This document shows positions 1 to 12,680 of a stretch of 64,000 bases of DNA, piece after piece. The position numbers were made by a program, and so were the translations under genes. Numbering within the stretch: the first letter of the stretch is position 1; the number at the start of each line of letters is the position of its first letter. The notes beneath the pieces were generated by a model, which worked only from the letters and a program-made list of their open reading frames with translations, was not told the origin of the DNA and searched no databases. This stretch comes from Atherix ibis (lineage: Eukaryota; Arthropoda; Insecta; Diptera; Athericidae), in contig OY282608.1 in the NCBI GenBank assembly GCA_958298945.1, positions 66,316,951 to 66,380,950 on the forward strand, read 5' to 3'.

Positions 1-2240
1 ATGTTTAAGAGGAATATGAAGTAGTATATTTAAGTGGAGTATGAAGTAGTATGTTTAAGAGGAATATGAAGTAGTGTGTTTAAGAGGAATATGAAGTAGT
101 ATATTTAAGAGGAATATGAAGTAGTATGTTTAAGAGGAATATAAAGTAGTATATTTAAGAGGAATATGAAGTAGTATGTTTAAGAGGAATATGAAGTAGT
201 ATGTTTAAGAGGAATATGAAGTAGTATGTTTAAGAGGAATATGAAGTAGTATGTTTAAGAGGAATTTGAAGTAGTATATTTAAGAGTAATATGCAGTAGT
301 ATGTTTAAGAGGAATATGAAGTAGTATATTTAAGTGGAATATGAAGTAGTATGTTTAAGAGGAATATGAAGTAGTATGTTTAAGAGGAATATGAAGTAGT
401 ATATTTAAGAGGAATATGAAGTAGTATGTTTAAGAGGAATATGAAGTAATATATTTAAGAGGCATATGAAGTAGTATATTTAAGAGGAATATGAAGTAGT
501 ATGTTCAAGAGGAATATGAAGTAGTATATTTAAGAGGAATATGAAGTAGTATGTTTAAGAGGAATATGAAGTAGTATATTTAAGAAGCATATGTAGTAGT
601 ATATTTAAGAGGAATATGAAGTAGTATGTTTAAGAGAAATATGAAGTAGCATGTTTAAGAGGAATATGAAGTAGTATGTTTAAGAGGAATATGAAGTAGT
701 ATATGTAAGAGGAATATGAAGTATTATGTTTAAGAGGAATATGAAGTAGTATGTTTAAGAGGAATATGAAGTAGTATGTTTAAGAGGAATTTGAAGTATT
801 GTAGTATATTTAAGAGGAATATGAAGTAGTATATTTAAGAGGAATATGAAAAAGTATGTTTAAGAGGAATATGAAGTAGTATGTTTAAGAGGAATATGCA
901 GTAGTATGTTTAAGAGGAATATGACATAGTATATTTAAGTGGAATATGAAGTAGTATGTTTAAGAGGAATATGAAGTAGTGTGTTTAAGAGGAATATGAA
1001 GTAGTACATTTAAGAGGAATATGAAGTAGTATGTTTAAGAGGAATATGAGGTAGTATATTTAAGAGGAATATGAAGTAGTATGTTTAAGAGGAATATGAA
1101 GTAGTATGTTTAAGAGGAATATGAAGTAGTATGTTTAAGAGGAATATGAAGTAGTATGTTTAAGAGGAATTTGAAGTAGTATATTTAAGAGTAATATGCA
1201 GTAGTATGTTTAAGAGCAATTTGAAGTAGAATGTTTAAGAGGAATATGAAGTAATATGTTTAAGATGAATATGAAGTAGTATGTTTAAGAGGAATATGAA
1301 GTAGTATGTTTAAGAGGAATATGAAGTAGTATGTTTAACAGGAATATGAAGTAGTATATTTAAGAGGCATATGAATTAGCATATTTAAGAGGAATATGAA
1401 GTAGTACGTTTAAGAGTAATATGAAGTAGTATATTTAACAGGAATATGCAGTAGTATGTTTAAGAGGAATATGAAGTAGTATATTTAAGAGGCATATGGA
1501 GTAGTATATTTAAGAGGAATATGAAGTAGTATGTTCAAGAGGAATATGAAGTAGTATATTTAAGAGGAATATGAAGTAGTATGTTTAAGAGGAATATGAA
1601 GTAGTATATTTAAGAAGCATATGTAGTAGTATATTTAAGAGGAATATGAAGTAGTATGTTTAAGAGGAATATGAAAAAGTATGTTTAAGAGGAATATGAA
1701 GTAGTATGTTTAAGAGGAATATGAAGTAGTATGTTTAAGAGGAATATGAAATAGTATGTTTAAGAGGAATATGAAGTAGTATGTTTAAGAGGAATATGAA
1801 GTAGTATGTTTAAGAGGAATTTGAAGTATTGTAGTATATTTAAGAGGAATCTGAAGTAGTATGTGTAAGAGGAATATGAAGTAGTATGTTTAAGAGGAAT
1901 ATGAAGTAGTATGTTTAAGAGGAATATTAAGTAGTATGCTTAAGAGGAATATGAAGCAGTATGTTTAAGAGGAATATGAAGTAGTATGTTTAAGAGGAAT
2001 ATGAAGTAGTATGTTTAAGAGGAATATGAAGTAGTATATTTAAGAGGAATATGAAGAAGTTTGTTTAAGAGGAATATGAAGTAGTATGTTTAAGAGGAAT
2101 ATGCAGTAGTATGTTGAAGAGGAATATGATGTAGTATGTTTAAGAGGAATATTAAGTAGTATGTTTAAGAGGAATATAAAGTAGTATATTTTGGACGAAT
2201 ATTAAGTAGTATATTTAAGAGGAATATGAAGTAGTATGTT
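1..2240. repeat. higher-order block A, copy 1
   Basis: This block is repeated 2,515 bp downstream at 2,516-4,755. Shared rare variants at a constant offset include GGAGTATG in the second monomer (26-50 and 2,541-2,565), GTGTTT at 76 and 2,591, TAAGAAGCAT at 581 and 3,096 and again at 1,611 and 4,126, and a TATATTTT..GACG monomer at about 2,186 and 4,701. The offset equals 100 monomers plus 15 bp; the 15 bp is accounted for by three 30-bp monomers inside it. The left limit is only the edge of the window. Confidence 0.88.
51..75 (+). repeat. reference consensus monomer (25 bp)
   Basis: This unit matches the consensus exactly and is used here for numbering. Positions 1-12 read ATGTTTAAGAGG and positions 13-25 read AATATGAAGTAGT. 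Composition is 10 A, 8 T, 7 G and 0 C, so the + strand is 68% purine and the - strand has no G. The unit contains no CpG and one TTAA at positions 5-8, which is an MseI recognition site recurring every 25 bp. Two ATG triplets (1-3 and 16-18) are in the same frame and both end at the TAG at 22-24, giving a trivial 7-residue reading frame that I regard as chance. Confidence 0.98.
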
Positions 2241-2515
2241 TAAGAGGAATATGAAGTAGTATGTTTAAGAGGAATATGAAGTAGCATGTTTAAGAGGAAT
2301 ATTAAGTAGTATGTTTAAGAGGAATATGAAGTAGTATGTTTCAGAGGAATATGAAGTTGTATGTTTAAGAGGAATATGAAGTAGTATGTTTAAGAGGATT
2401 ATGAAGTAGTATGTTTAAGAGGAATATGACGTAGTATGTTTAAGAGGAATTTGAAGTATTGTAGTATATTTAAGAGGAATATGAAGTAGTATATTTAAGA
2501 GAAATATGAAAAAGT

Positions 2516-4755
2516 ATGTTTAAGAGGAATATGAAGTAGTATATTTAAGTGGAGTATGAAGTAGTATGTTTAAGAGGAATATGAAGTAGTGTGTTTAAGA
2601 GGAATATGAAGTAGTATATTTAAGAGGAATATGAAGTAGTATGTTTAAGAGGAATATAAAGTAGTATATTTAAGAGGAATATGAAGTAGTATGTTTAAGA
2701 GGAATATGAAGTAGTATGTTTAAGAGGAATATGAAGTAGTATGTTTAAGAGGAATATGAAGTAGTATGTTTAAGAGGAATTTGAAGTAGTATATTTAAGA
2801 GTAATATGCAGTAGTATGTTTAAGAGGAATATGAATTAGTATATTTAAGTGGAATATGAAGTATTATGTTTAAGAGGAATATGAAGTAGTATGTTTAAGA
2901 GGAATATGAAGTAGTATATTTAAGAGGAATATGAAGTAGTATGTTTAAGAGGAATATGAAGTAATATATTTAAGAGGCATATGAAGTAGTATATTTAAGA
3001 GGAATATGAAGTAGTATGTTCAAGAGGAATATGAAGTAGTATATTTAAGAGGAATATGAAGTAGTATGTTTAAGAGGAATATGAAGTAGTATATTTAAGA
3101 AGCATATGTAGTAGTATATTTAAGAGGAATATGAAGTAGTATGTTTAAGAGAAATATGAAGTAGTATGTTTAAGAGGAATATGAAGTAGTATGTTTAAGA
3201 GGAATATGAAGTAGTATATGTAAGAGGAATATGAAGTATTATGTTTAAGAGGAATATGAAGTAGTATGTTTAAGAGGAATATGAAGTAGTATGTTTAAGA
3301 GGAATTTGAAGTATTGTAGTATATTTAAGAGGAATATGAAGTAGTATATTTAAGAGGAATATGAAAAAGTATGTTTAAGAGGAATATGAAGTAGTATGTT
3401 TAAGAGGAATATGCAGTAGTATGTTTAAGAAGAATATGACATAGTATATTTAAGTGGAATATGAAGTAGTATGTTTAAGAGGAATATGAAGTAGTGTGTT
3501 TAAGAGGAATATGAAGTAGTATATTTAAGAGGAATATGAAGTAGTATGTTTAAGAGGAATATGAGGTAGTATATTTAAGAGGAATATGAAGTAGTATGTT
3601 TAAGAGGAATATGAAGTAGTATGTTTAAGAGGAATATGAAGTAGTATGTTTAAGAGGAATATGAAGTAGTATGTTTAAGAGGAATTTGAAGTAGTATATT
3701 TAAGAGTAATATGCAGTAGTATGTTTAAGAGCAATTTGAAGTAGAATGTTTAAGAGGAATATGAAGTAGTATGTTTAAGATGAATATGAAGTAGTATGTG
3801 TAAGAGGAATATGAAGTAGTATGTTTAAGAGGAATATGAAGTAGTATGTTTAACAGGAATATGAAGTAGTATATTTAAGAGGCATATGAAGTAGCATATT
3901 TAAGAGGAATATGAAGTAGTACGTTTAAGAGTAATATGAAGTAGTATATTTAACAGGAATATGCAGTAGTATGTTTAAGAGGAATATGAAGTAGTATATT
4001 TAAGAGGCATATGGAGTAGTATATTTAAGAAGAATATGAAGTAGTATGTTCAAGAGGAATATGAAGTAGTATATTTAAGAGGAATATGAAGTAGTATGTT
4101 TAAGAGGAATATGAAGTAGTATATTTAAGAAGCATATGTAGTAGTATATTTAAGAGGAATATGAAGTAGTATGTTTAAGAGGAATATGAAAAAGTATGTT
4201 TAAGAGGAATATGAAGTAGTATGTTTAAGAGGAATATGAAGTAGTATGTTTAAGAGGAATATGAAATAGTATGTTAAAGAGGAATATGAAGTAGTATGTT
4301 TAAGAGGAATATGAAGTAGTATGTTTAAGAGGAATTTGAAGTACTGTAGTATATTTAAGAGGAATATGAAGTAGTATGTGTAAGAGGAATATGAAGTAGT
4401 ATGTTTAAGAGGAATATGAAGTAGTATGTTTAAGAGGAATATTACGTAGTATGCTTAAGAGGAATATGAAGCAGTATGTTTAAGAGGAATATGAAGTAGT
4501 ATGTTTAAGAGGAATATGAAGTAGTATGTTTAAGAGGAATATGAAGTAGTATATTTAAGAGGAATATAAAGAAGTTTTTTTAAGAGGAATATGAAGTAGT
4601 ATGTTTAAGAGGAATATGCAGTAGTATGTTGAAGAGGAATGTGATGTAGTATGTTTAAGAGGAATATTAAGTAGTATGTTTAAGAGGAATATAAAGTAGT
4701 ATATTTTAGACGAATATTAAGTAGTATATTTAAGAGGAATATGAAGTAGTATATT
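2516..4755. repeat. higher-order block A, copy 2
   Basis: This is the second copy of the block at 1-2,240, carrying the same order of variant monomers at an offset of 2,515 bp. Scattered single-base differences separate the copies; for example GACG is preceded by TTTTG in copy 1 and TTTTA in copy 2. Similarity at this offset fades after about 4,755, where the flanking monomers differ. Its right part (from 3,851) also belongs to the later 1,721-bp tandem duplication, so block A is the older event. Confidence 0.87.
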
Positions 4756-5571
4756 TAAGAGGAATATGAAGTAGTATGTTTAAGAGTAATAAGAAGTAGT
4801 ATGTTTAAGAGGAATATGAAGTAGTATATTTAAGAGGAATATGAAAAAGTATGTTTAAGAGGAATATGAAGTAGTATGTTTAAGAGGAATATGAAGTAGT
4901 ATGTTTAAGAGGAATATGAAGTAGTATATTTAAGAGGAATATGAAGTAGTATGTTTAAGAGGAATATGAAGTAGTATGTTTAAGAGGAATTTGAAGTATT
5001 GTAGTATATTTAAGAGGAATATGAAGTAGTATGTTTAAGAGGAATATGAAGTAGTATGTTTAAGAGGAATATGAAGTAGTATGTTTAAGAGGAATATGAG
5101 GTAGTATGTTTAAGAGGAATATGAAGTAGTATGTTTAAGAGGAATATGAAGTAGTATGTTTAAGAGGAATATGAAGTAGTATGTTTAAGAGGAATGTGAA
5201 GTAGTATGTTTAAGAGGAATATGCAGTAGTATGTTTAAGAGGAATATGATGTAGGATGTTTAAGAGGAATATTAAGAAGTATGTTTAAGAGGAATATGAA
5301 GTAGTATATTTTAGCCGAATATTAAGTAGTATATTTAAGAGGAATATGAAGTAGTATATTTAAGAGGAATATGAAATAGTATGTTTAAGAGAATATAAAA
5401 TAATATGTTTAAGAGGAATATGAAGCAGTATGTTTAAGAGGAATATGAAGTAGTATTTTTAAGAGAAATATGTAGTAGTATGTTTAAGAGGAATATAAAG
5501 TAGTATATTTAAGAGGAAAATGAAGTAGTATATTAAAGAGGAATATGAAGTAGTATGTTTGAGAGAAATAT
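3851..5571. repeat. 1,721-bp tandem duplication B, unit 1
   Basis: The unit begins at TAACAGGAATATG (3,851) and runs to the out-of-register junction at 5,571. It is followed directly by unit 2. Landmarks repeated at offset 1,721: TAACAGG at 3,851 and 5,572, a second TAACAGG at 3,951 and 5,672, and TAAGAAGCAT at 4,126 and 5,847. After a local 50-bp expansion in unit 2 the offset becomes 1,771. The length is not a multiple of 25: the extra 21 bp is explained by two 30-bp monomers (+10), one 24-bp monomer (-1) and the 37-bp hybrid at the junction (+12). Confidence 0.9.
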
Positions 5572-5591
5572 TAACAGGAATATGAAGTAGT
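5555..5591 (+). repeat. 37-bp hybrid monomer at a duplication junction
   Basis: The monomer starts as ATGTTTGAGAGAAATAT (5,555-5,571) and continues as TAACAGGAATATGAAG from 5,572. The left parent is seen intact at 7,326 on and the right parent at 3,844 on. The join is out of register and the two parents share no more than one base at it. It is the one clear break in the 25-bp phase that can be tied to a specific rearrangement. Confidence 0.88.
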
Positions 5592-7342
5592 ATATTTAAG
5601 AGGCATATGAAGTAGCATATTTAAGAGGAATATGAAGTAGTACGTTTAAGAGTAATATGAAGTAGTATATTTAACAGGAATATGCAGTAGTATGTTTAAG
5701 AGGAATATGAAGTAGTATATTTAAGAGGCATATGGAGTAGTATATTTAAGAAGAATATGAAGTAGTATGTTCAAGAGGAATATGAAGTAGTATATTTAAG
5801 AGGAATATGAAGTAGTATGTTTAAGAGGAATATGAAGTAGTATATTTAAGAAGCATATGTAGTAGTATATTTAAGAGGAATATGAAGTAGTATATTTAAG
5901 AAGCATATGTAGTAGTATATTTAAGAGGAATATGAAGTAGTATGTTTAAGAGGAATATGAAAAAGTATGTTTAAGAGGAATATGAAGTAGTATGTTTAAG
6001 AGGAATATGAAGTAGTATGTTTAAGAGGAATATGAAATAGTATGTTAAAGAGGAATATGAAGTAGTATGTTTAAGAGGAATATGAAGTAGTATGTTTAAG
6101 AGGAATTTGAAGTACTGTAGTATATTTAAGAGGAATATGAAGTAGTATGTGTAAGAGGAATATGAAGTAGTATGTTTAAGAGGAATATGAAGTAGTATGT
6201 TTAAGAGGAATATTAAGTAGTATGCTTAAGAGGAATATGAAGCAGTATGTTTAAGAGGAATATGAAGTAGTATGTTTAAGAGGAATATGAAGTAGTATGT
6301 TTAAGAGGAATATGAAGTAGTATATTTAAGAGGAATATAAAGAAGTTTGTTTAAGAGGAATATGAAGTAGTATGTTTAAGAGAAATATGCAGTAGTATGT
6401 TGAAGAGGAATGTGATGTAGTATGTTTAAGAGGAATATTAAGTAGTATGTTTAAGAGGAATATAAAGTAGTATATTTTAGACGAATATTAAGTAGTATAT
6501 TTAAGAGGAATATGAAGTAGTATATTTAAGAGGAATATGAAGTAGTATGTTTAAGAGTAATAAGAAGTAGTATGTTTAAGAGGAATATGAAGTAGTATAT
6601 TTAAGAGGAATATGAAAAAGTATGTTTAAGAGGAATATGAAGTAGTATGTTTAAGAGGAATATGAAGTAGTATGTTTAAGAGGAATATGAAGTAGTATAT
6701 TTAAGAGGAATATGAAGTAGTATGTTTAAGAGGAATATGAAGTAGTATGTTTAAGAGGAATTTGAAGTATTGTAGTATATTTAAGAGGAATATGAAGTAG
6801 TATGTTTAAGAGGAATATGAAGTAGTATGTTTAATAGGAATATGAAGTAGTATGTTTAAGAGGAATATGAAGTAGTATGTTTAAGAGGAATATGAAGTAG
6901 TATGTTTAAGAGGAATATGAAGTAGTATGTTTAAGAGGAATATGAAGTAGTATGTTTAAGAGGAATGTGAAGTAGTATGTTTAAGAGGAATATGCAGTAG
7001 TATGTTTAAGAGCAATATGATGTAGGATGTTTAAGAGGAATATTAAGAAGTATGTTTAAGAGGAATATGAAGTAGTATGTTTTAGCCGAATATTAAGTAG
7101 TATATTTAAGAGGAATATGAAGTAGTATATTTAAGAGGAATATGAAATAGTATGTTTAAGAGAATATAAAATAATATGTTTAAGAGGAATATGAAGCAGT
7201 ATGTTTAAGAGGAATATGAAGTAGTATTTTTAAGAGAAATATGTAGTAGTATGTTTAAGAGGAATATAAAGTAGTATATTTAAGAGGAAAATGAAGTAGT
7301 ATATTAAAGAGGAATATGAAGTAGTATGTTTGAGAGAAATAT
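5572..7342. repeat. 1,771-bp tandem duplication B, unit 2
   Basis: This is the second unit of the duplication that starts at 3,851. It differs mainly by a 50-bp local duplication near 5,841-5,940. Landmarks at offset 1,771: the TATATTTTAGACG monomer at 4,701 and 6,472, TTTTAGCC at about 5,309 and 7,080, and GAGAATATAAAATAA at about 5,390 and 7,161. At its right end the sequence GAGAGAAATATGAAG (7,332 on) is intact, whereas in unit 1 the same sequence is cut at ATAT. Unit 2 therefore retains the ancestral right flank. Confidence 0.9.
5841..5940. repeat. local 50-bp duplication (two monomers, twice)
   Basis: Two adjacent monomers, one carrying TAAGAAGCATATGTAG and the next canonical, are present twice in a row (5,841-5,890 and 5,891-5,940). 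Only one copy exists at the corresponding places near 581, 1,611, 3,096 and 4,126. This is the smallest in-register expansion seen here and is specific to unit 2 of duplication B. Confidence 0.85.
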
Positions 7343-9350
7343 GAAGTAGTATGTTTAAGAGGAATATGAAGTAGTATGTTTAAGCGGAATATGAAGTAGT
7401 ATGTTTAAGATGAATATGAAGTAGTATGTTTAAGAGGAATATGAAGTAGTATGTTTAAGAGGAATATGAAGTAGTATATTTAAGAGGAATATGAAGTAGT
7501 ATGTTTAAGAGGAATTTGAAGTAGTATATTTAAGAGGAATATGAAGTAGTATATTTAAGTGGAATATGAAGTAGTATGTTTAAGAGGAATATGAAGTAGT
7601 ATGTCTAAGAGGAATTTGAAGTTGTATGTTTAAGAGGAATATGAAGTTGTATGTTTAAGAGGAATATGAAGTAGTATGTTTAAGAGGATTATGAAGTAGT
7701 ATGTTTAAGAGGAATATGAAGTAGTACATTTAAGAAGAATATGAAGTAGTATATTTCAGTGGAATATGAAGTAGTATGTTTAAGAGGAATATGAAGTAGT
7801 ATGTTTAAGAGGAATATGAAGTAGTATGTTTAAGAGGAATATGAAGTAGTATGTTTAAGAGGAATATGAAGTAGTATGTTTAAGAGGAATATGAAGTAGT
7901 ATATTTAAGAGTAATATGAAGTAGTATGTTTAAGAGGTATATGAAGTAGTATATTTAAGAGGAATATGAAGTAGTATGTTTAAGAGGAATTTGAAGTAGT
8001 ATATTTAAGAGGAATATGAAGTAGTATGTTTAAGAGGAATTTGAAGTAGTTTGTTTAAGAGGAATATGAAGTAGTATGTTTAAGAGGAATATGAAGTAGT
8101 ATGTTTAAGAGGAATTTGAAGTATTGTAGTATATTTAAGAGGAATATGAAGTAGTATGTTTAAGAGGAATGTGAAGTAGTATGTTTAAAAGGAATATGAA
8201 GAAGTATGTTTAAGAGGAATATGAAGTAGTATGTTTAAGAGGAATATGAGGTAGTATGGTTAAGAGGAATATGAAGTAGTATGTTTAAGAGGAATATGAA
8301 GTAGTATGTTTAAGAGGAATATGAAGTAGTATATTTAAGAGGACTATGAAGAAGTATGTTTAAGAGGAATATGAAGTAGTATGTTTAAGAGGAATATGCA
8401 GTAGTATGTTTAAGAGGAATATGATGTAGGATGTTTAAGAGGAATATTAAGTAGTAGGTTTAAGAGGAATATGAAGTAGTATATTTTAGCCAAATATTAA
8501 GTAGTATATTTAAGAGGAATATGAAGTAGTATATTTAAGAGGAATATGACATAGTATGTTTAAGAGAATATAAAATAATATGTTTAAGAGGAATATGAAG
8601 CAGTATGTTTAAGAGGAATATGAAGTAGTATTTTTAAGAGAAATATGTAGTAGTATGTTTAAGAGGAATATAAAGTAGTATATTTAAGAGGAAAATGAAG
8701 TAGTATATTTAAGAGGAAAATGAAGTAGTATGTTTGAGAGGAATATGAAGTAGTATGTTTAAGAGGAATATGAAGTAGTATGTTTAAGAGGAATATGAAG
8801 TAGTATGTTTAAGAGGATTATGAAGTGGTATGTTTAAGAGGAATATGAAGTAGTATGTTTAAGAGGAATATGAAGTAGTATATTTAAGAGGAATATGAAG
8901 TAGTATGTTTAAGAGGAATTTGAAGTAGTATATTTAAGAGGAATATGAAGTAGTATATTTAAGTGGAATATGAAGTAGTATGTTTAAGAGGAATATGAAG
9001 TAGTATGTTTAAGAGGAATTTGAAGTAGTATGTTTAAGAGGAATATGAAGTAGTATGTTTAAGAGGAATATGAAATAGTATGTTTAAGAGGAATATGAAG
9101 TAGTATGTTTAAGAGGAATATGAAGTAGTACATTTAAGAGGAATATGAAGTAGTATATTTAAGTGGAATATGAAGTAGTATGTTTAAGAGGAATATGAAG
9201 TAGTATGTTTAAGAGGAATATGAAGTAGTATGTTTAAGAGGAATATGAAGTAGTATGTTTAAGAGGAATATGAAGTAGTATGTTTAAGAGGAATATGAAG
9301 TAGTATATTTAAGAGTAATATGAAGTAGTATGTCTAAGAGGAATATGAAG
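6780..9350. repeat. paired blocks at offset 1,404 bp
   Basis: Roughly 6.78-7.95 kb corresponds to 8.13-9.35 kb. Anchors: the TTTTAGCC monomer at 7,080 and 8,484, the 24-bp monomer with AGAATATAAAATAA at 7,161 and 8,565, GTATTTTTAAGAG at 7,224 and 8,628, and the ACATTTAAG monomer at 7,726 and 9,130. The offset is 56 monomers plus 4 bp, which one 30-bp and one 24-bp monomer explain. Confidence 0.82.
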
Positions 9351-12300
9351 TAGTATATTTAAGACGAATATGAAGTAGTATGTTTAAGAGGAATATGAAG
9401 TAGTATGTTTAAGAGGAATATGAAGTAGTATGTTTAAGAGGAATATGAAGTAGTATGTTTAACAGGAATATGAAGTAGTATATTTAAGAGGAATATGAAG
9501 TAGTATGTTTAAGAGGAATATGAAGTAGTATGTTTGAGAGGAATATGCAGTATAATGTTTAAGAGGAATATGAAGAAGTATATTTAAGAGGAATATGAAG
9601 AAGTATATTTAAGAGGAATATGAACTAGTATGTTTAAGAGGAATATGCAGTAGTATGTTTAAGAGGAATATGAAGTAGTATGTTTAAGAGGAATAAGAAG
9701 TAGTATGTTTAAGAGGAATATGAAGTAGTATATTTAAGAGGAATATGAAGTAGTATGGTTAAGAGGAATATGAAGGAGTATGTTTAAGAGGAATATAAAG
9801 TAGTATATTTAACAGGAATATGAAGTAGTATGTTTAAGAGGAATATGAAGGAGTCTGTTTAAGAGGAATATGAAGTAGTATGTTTAAGAGGAATATGAAG
9901 TAGTATGTTTAAGAGGAATATGAAGGAGTATGTTTAAAAGGAATATGAAGTAGTATATTTAAGAGGAATATGAAGTAGTATGTTTAAGAGGAATATGCAT
10001 TAGTATGTTTAAGAGGAATATGAAGAAGTATGTTTAAGAGGAATATGAAGTAGTATGGTTAAGAGGAATATAAAGTAGTATATTTAAGGAGAATCTAAAG
10101 TAGTATGTTTAAGAGGAATATGAAGTAGTATATTTAAGTGGAATATGAAGTAGTATGTTTAAGAGGAATATGACTTAGTATGTCTAAGAGGAATTTGAAG
10201 TTGTATGTTTAAGAGGAATATGAAGTAGTATGTTAAAGAGGAATATGAAGTAGTATGTTTTAGAGGAATATGAAGTATTATGTTTAAGAGGAATATGAAG
10301 TAGTATGTTTAAGAGGAATAGGAAGTAGTATGTTTAAGAGGAATATGAAGTAGTATGTTTAAGAGGAATATGAAGTAGTATGTTTAAGAGGAATATGAAG
10401 TAGTTTATTTAAGAGTAATATGAAGTAGTATGTTTAAGAGGAATATGAAGTAGTATATTTAAGAGGAATATGAAGTAGTATGTTTAAGAGGAATTTGAAG
10501 TAGTATATTTAAGAGGAATATGAAGTAGTATATTTAAGTGGAATATGAAGTAGTATGTTTAAGAGGAATATGAAGTAGTATGTTTAAGAGGAATTTGAAG
10601 TAGTATGTTTAAGAGGAATATGAAGTAGTATGTTTAAGAGGAATATGAAGTAGTATGTTTAAGAGGAATTTGAAGTATTGTAGTATATTTAAGAGGAATA
10701 TGACGTAGTATGTTTAAGAGGAATGTGAAGTAGTATGTTTAAGAGGAATATGAAGTAGTATGTTTAAGAGGAATATGAAGTAGTATGTTTAAGAGGAATA
10801 TGAAGTAGTATGTTTAAGAGGAATATGAAGTAGTATGTTTAAGAGGAATATGAAGTAGTATGTTTAAGAGGAATATGAAGTAGTATATTAAAGAGGAATA
10901 TGAAGAAGTATGTTTAAGAGGAATATGAAGTTGTATGTTTAAGAGGAATATGCAGTAGTATGTTTAAGAGGAATATGATGTAGGATGTTTAAGAGGAATA
11001 TTAAGTAGTATGTTTAAGAGGTATATGAAGTAGTATATTTTAGCCGAATATTAAGTAGTATATTTAAGAGGAATATGAAATAGTATATTTAAGAGGAATA
11101 TGAAATAGTATGTTTAAGAGAATATAAAATAATATGTTTAAGAGGAATATGAAGCAGTATGTTTAAGAGGAATATGAAGTAGTATTTTTAAGAGAAATAT
11201 GTAGTAGTATGTTTAAGAGGAATATAAAGTAGTATATTTAAGAGGAAAATGAAGTAGTATATTTAAGAGGAATATGAAGTAGTATGTTTGAGAGGAATAT
11301 GAAGTAGTATGTTTAAGAGGAATATGAAGTAGTATGTTTAAGAGGAATATGAAGTAGTATATTTAAGAGGAATATGAAGTAGTATGTTTAAGAGGAATAT
11401 GAAGTAGTATGTTTAAGAGGAATATGAAGTAGTATATTTAAGAGGAATATGAAGTAGTATGTTTAAGAGGAATATGAAGTAGTATGTTTAAGAGGAATAT
11501 GAAGTAGTATGTTTAAGAGGAATATGAAGTAGTATGTTTAAGAGGATTATGAAGTAGTATGTTTAAGAGGAATATGAAGTAGTATATTTAAGAGGAATAT
11601 GAAGAAGTATGTTTAAGAGGAATATGAAGTAGTATGTTTAAGAGGAATATGAAGTAGTATGCTTAAGAGGAATATGAAGTAGTACATTTAAGAGGAATAT
11701 GAAGTAGTATATTTAAGTGGAATATGAAGTAGTATGTTTAAGAGGAATATGAAGTAGTATGTTTAAGAGGAATATGAAGTAGTATGTTTAAGAGGAATAT
11801 GAAGTAGTATGTTTAAGAGGAATATGAAGTAGTATGTTTAAGAGGAATATGAAGTAGTATATTTAAGAGTAATATGAAGTAGTATGTCTAAGAGGAATAA
11901 GAAGTAGTATATTTAAGACGAATATGAAGTAGTATGTTTAAGAGGAATATGAAGTAGTATGTTTAAGAGGAATATGAAGTAGTATGTTTAGGAGGAATAT
12001 GAAGTAGTATGATTAAGAGGAATATGAAGTAGTATATTTAAGAGGAATATGAAGTAGTATGTTTAAGAGGAATATGAAGTAGTATGTTTAAGAGGAATAT
12101 GCAGTATAATGTTTAAGAGGAATATAAAGAAGTATATTTAAGAGGAATATGAAGAAGTATATTTAAGAGGAATATGAAGTAGTATGTTTAAGAGGAATAT
12201 GCAGTAGTATGTTTGAGAGGAATATGAAGTAGTATGTTTAAGAGGAATATGAAGTTGTATGTTTAAGAGGAATATGAAGTAGTATATTTAAGAGGAATAT

Positions 12301-12680
12301 GAAGTAGTATGGTTAAGAGGAATATAAAGTAGTATGTTTAAGAGGAATATAAAGTAGTATATTTAACAGGAATATGAAGTAGTATGTTTAAGAGGAATAT
12401 GAAGTAGTATGTTTAAGAAGAATATGAAGGCGTATGTTTAAGAGGAATATGAAGTAGTATGTTTAAGAGGAATATGAAGTAGTATGTTTAAGAGGAATAT
12501 GAAGGAGTATGTTAAAAAGGAATATGAAGTAGTATATTTAAGAGGAATATGAAGTAGTATGTTTAAGAGGAATATGCAGTAGTATGTGTAAGAGGAATAT
12601 GAAGAAGTATGTTTAAGAGGAATATGAAATAGTATGGTTAAGAGGAATATGAAGTAGTATATTTAAGGAGAATATGAAGT
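8110..12680. repeat. paired blocks at offset 2,554 bp
   Basis: Roughly 8.11-10.08 kb corresponds to 10.67-12.66 kb. Anchors: the 30-bp monomer at 8,116 and 10,670, TTTTAGCC at about 8,484 and 11,038, GCAGTATAATG at 9,547 and 12,101, and GGTTAAGAGG at 9,757 and 12,311. Near the right end the TTAAGGAGAAT monomer (about 10,085 and 12,664) is displaced by one further monomer, marking a 25-bp indel between copies. Confidence 0.82.

Larger units (their letters stand above)
791..10684 (+). repeat. ten 30-bp monomers confined to the left sixth of the window
   Basis: Ten monomers contain a 5-bp insertion giving TTGAAGTATTGTAGT (or TACTGTAGT) where the consensus has ATGAAGTAGT. The variant motif starts at 791, 1,821, 2,451, 3,306, 4,336, 4,991, 6,107, 6,762, 8,116 and 10,670. 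The inserted bases look like a partial repeat of the adjacent GTAGT. I saw none beyond about 10.7 kb. The ten copies follow the block duplications rather than arising independently: 1,030-bp spacing occurs twice and 655-bp spacing twice, and the last step is 2,554 bp. Confidence 0.85.

Noticed and set aside
51..75. Mini reading frame from ATG at monomer position 1 to TAG at 22-24, with AGAGGA shortly before the second ATG like a ribosome binding site.
   Set aside because: It is 7 codons long and recurs in every monomer; it is often broken by the ATA variant at position 3. No codon-like conservation is seen and the array looks eukaryotic, so this is chance.
11980..12010. Telomere-like TTAGG in monomers with TTTAGGAGG (also at about 13,840, 15,265 and others).
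   Set aside because: They are isolated single-base variants of TTTAAGAGG, one per monomer, never in tandem as TTAGG repeats.
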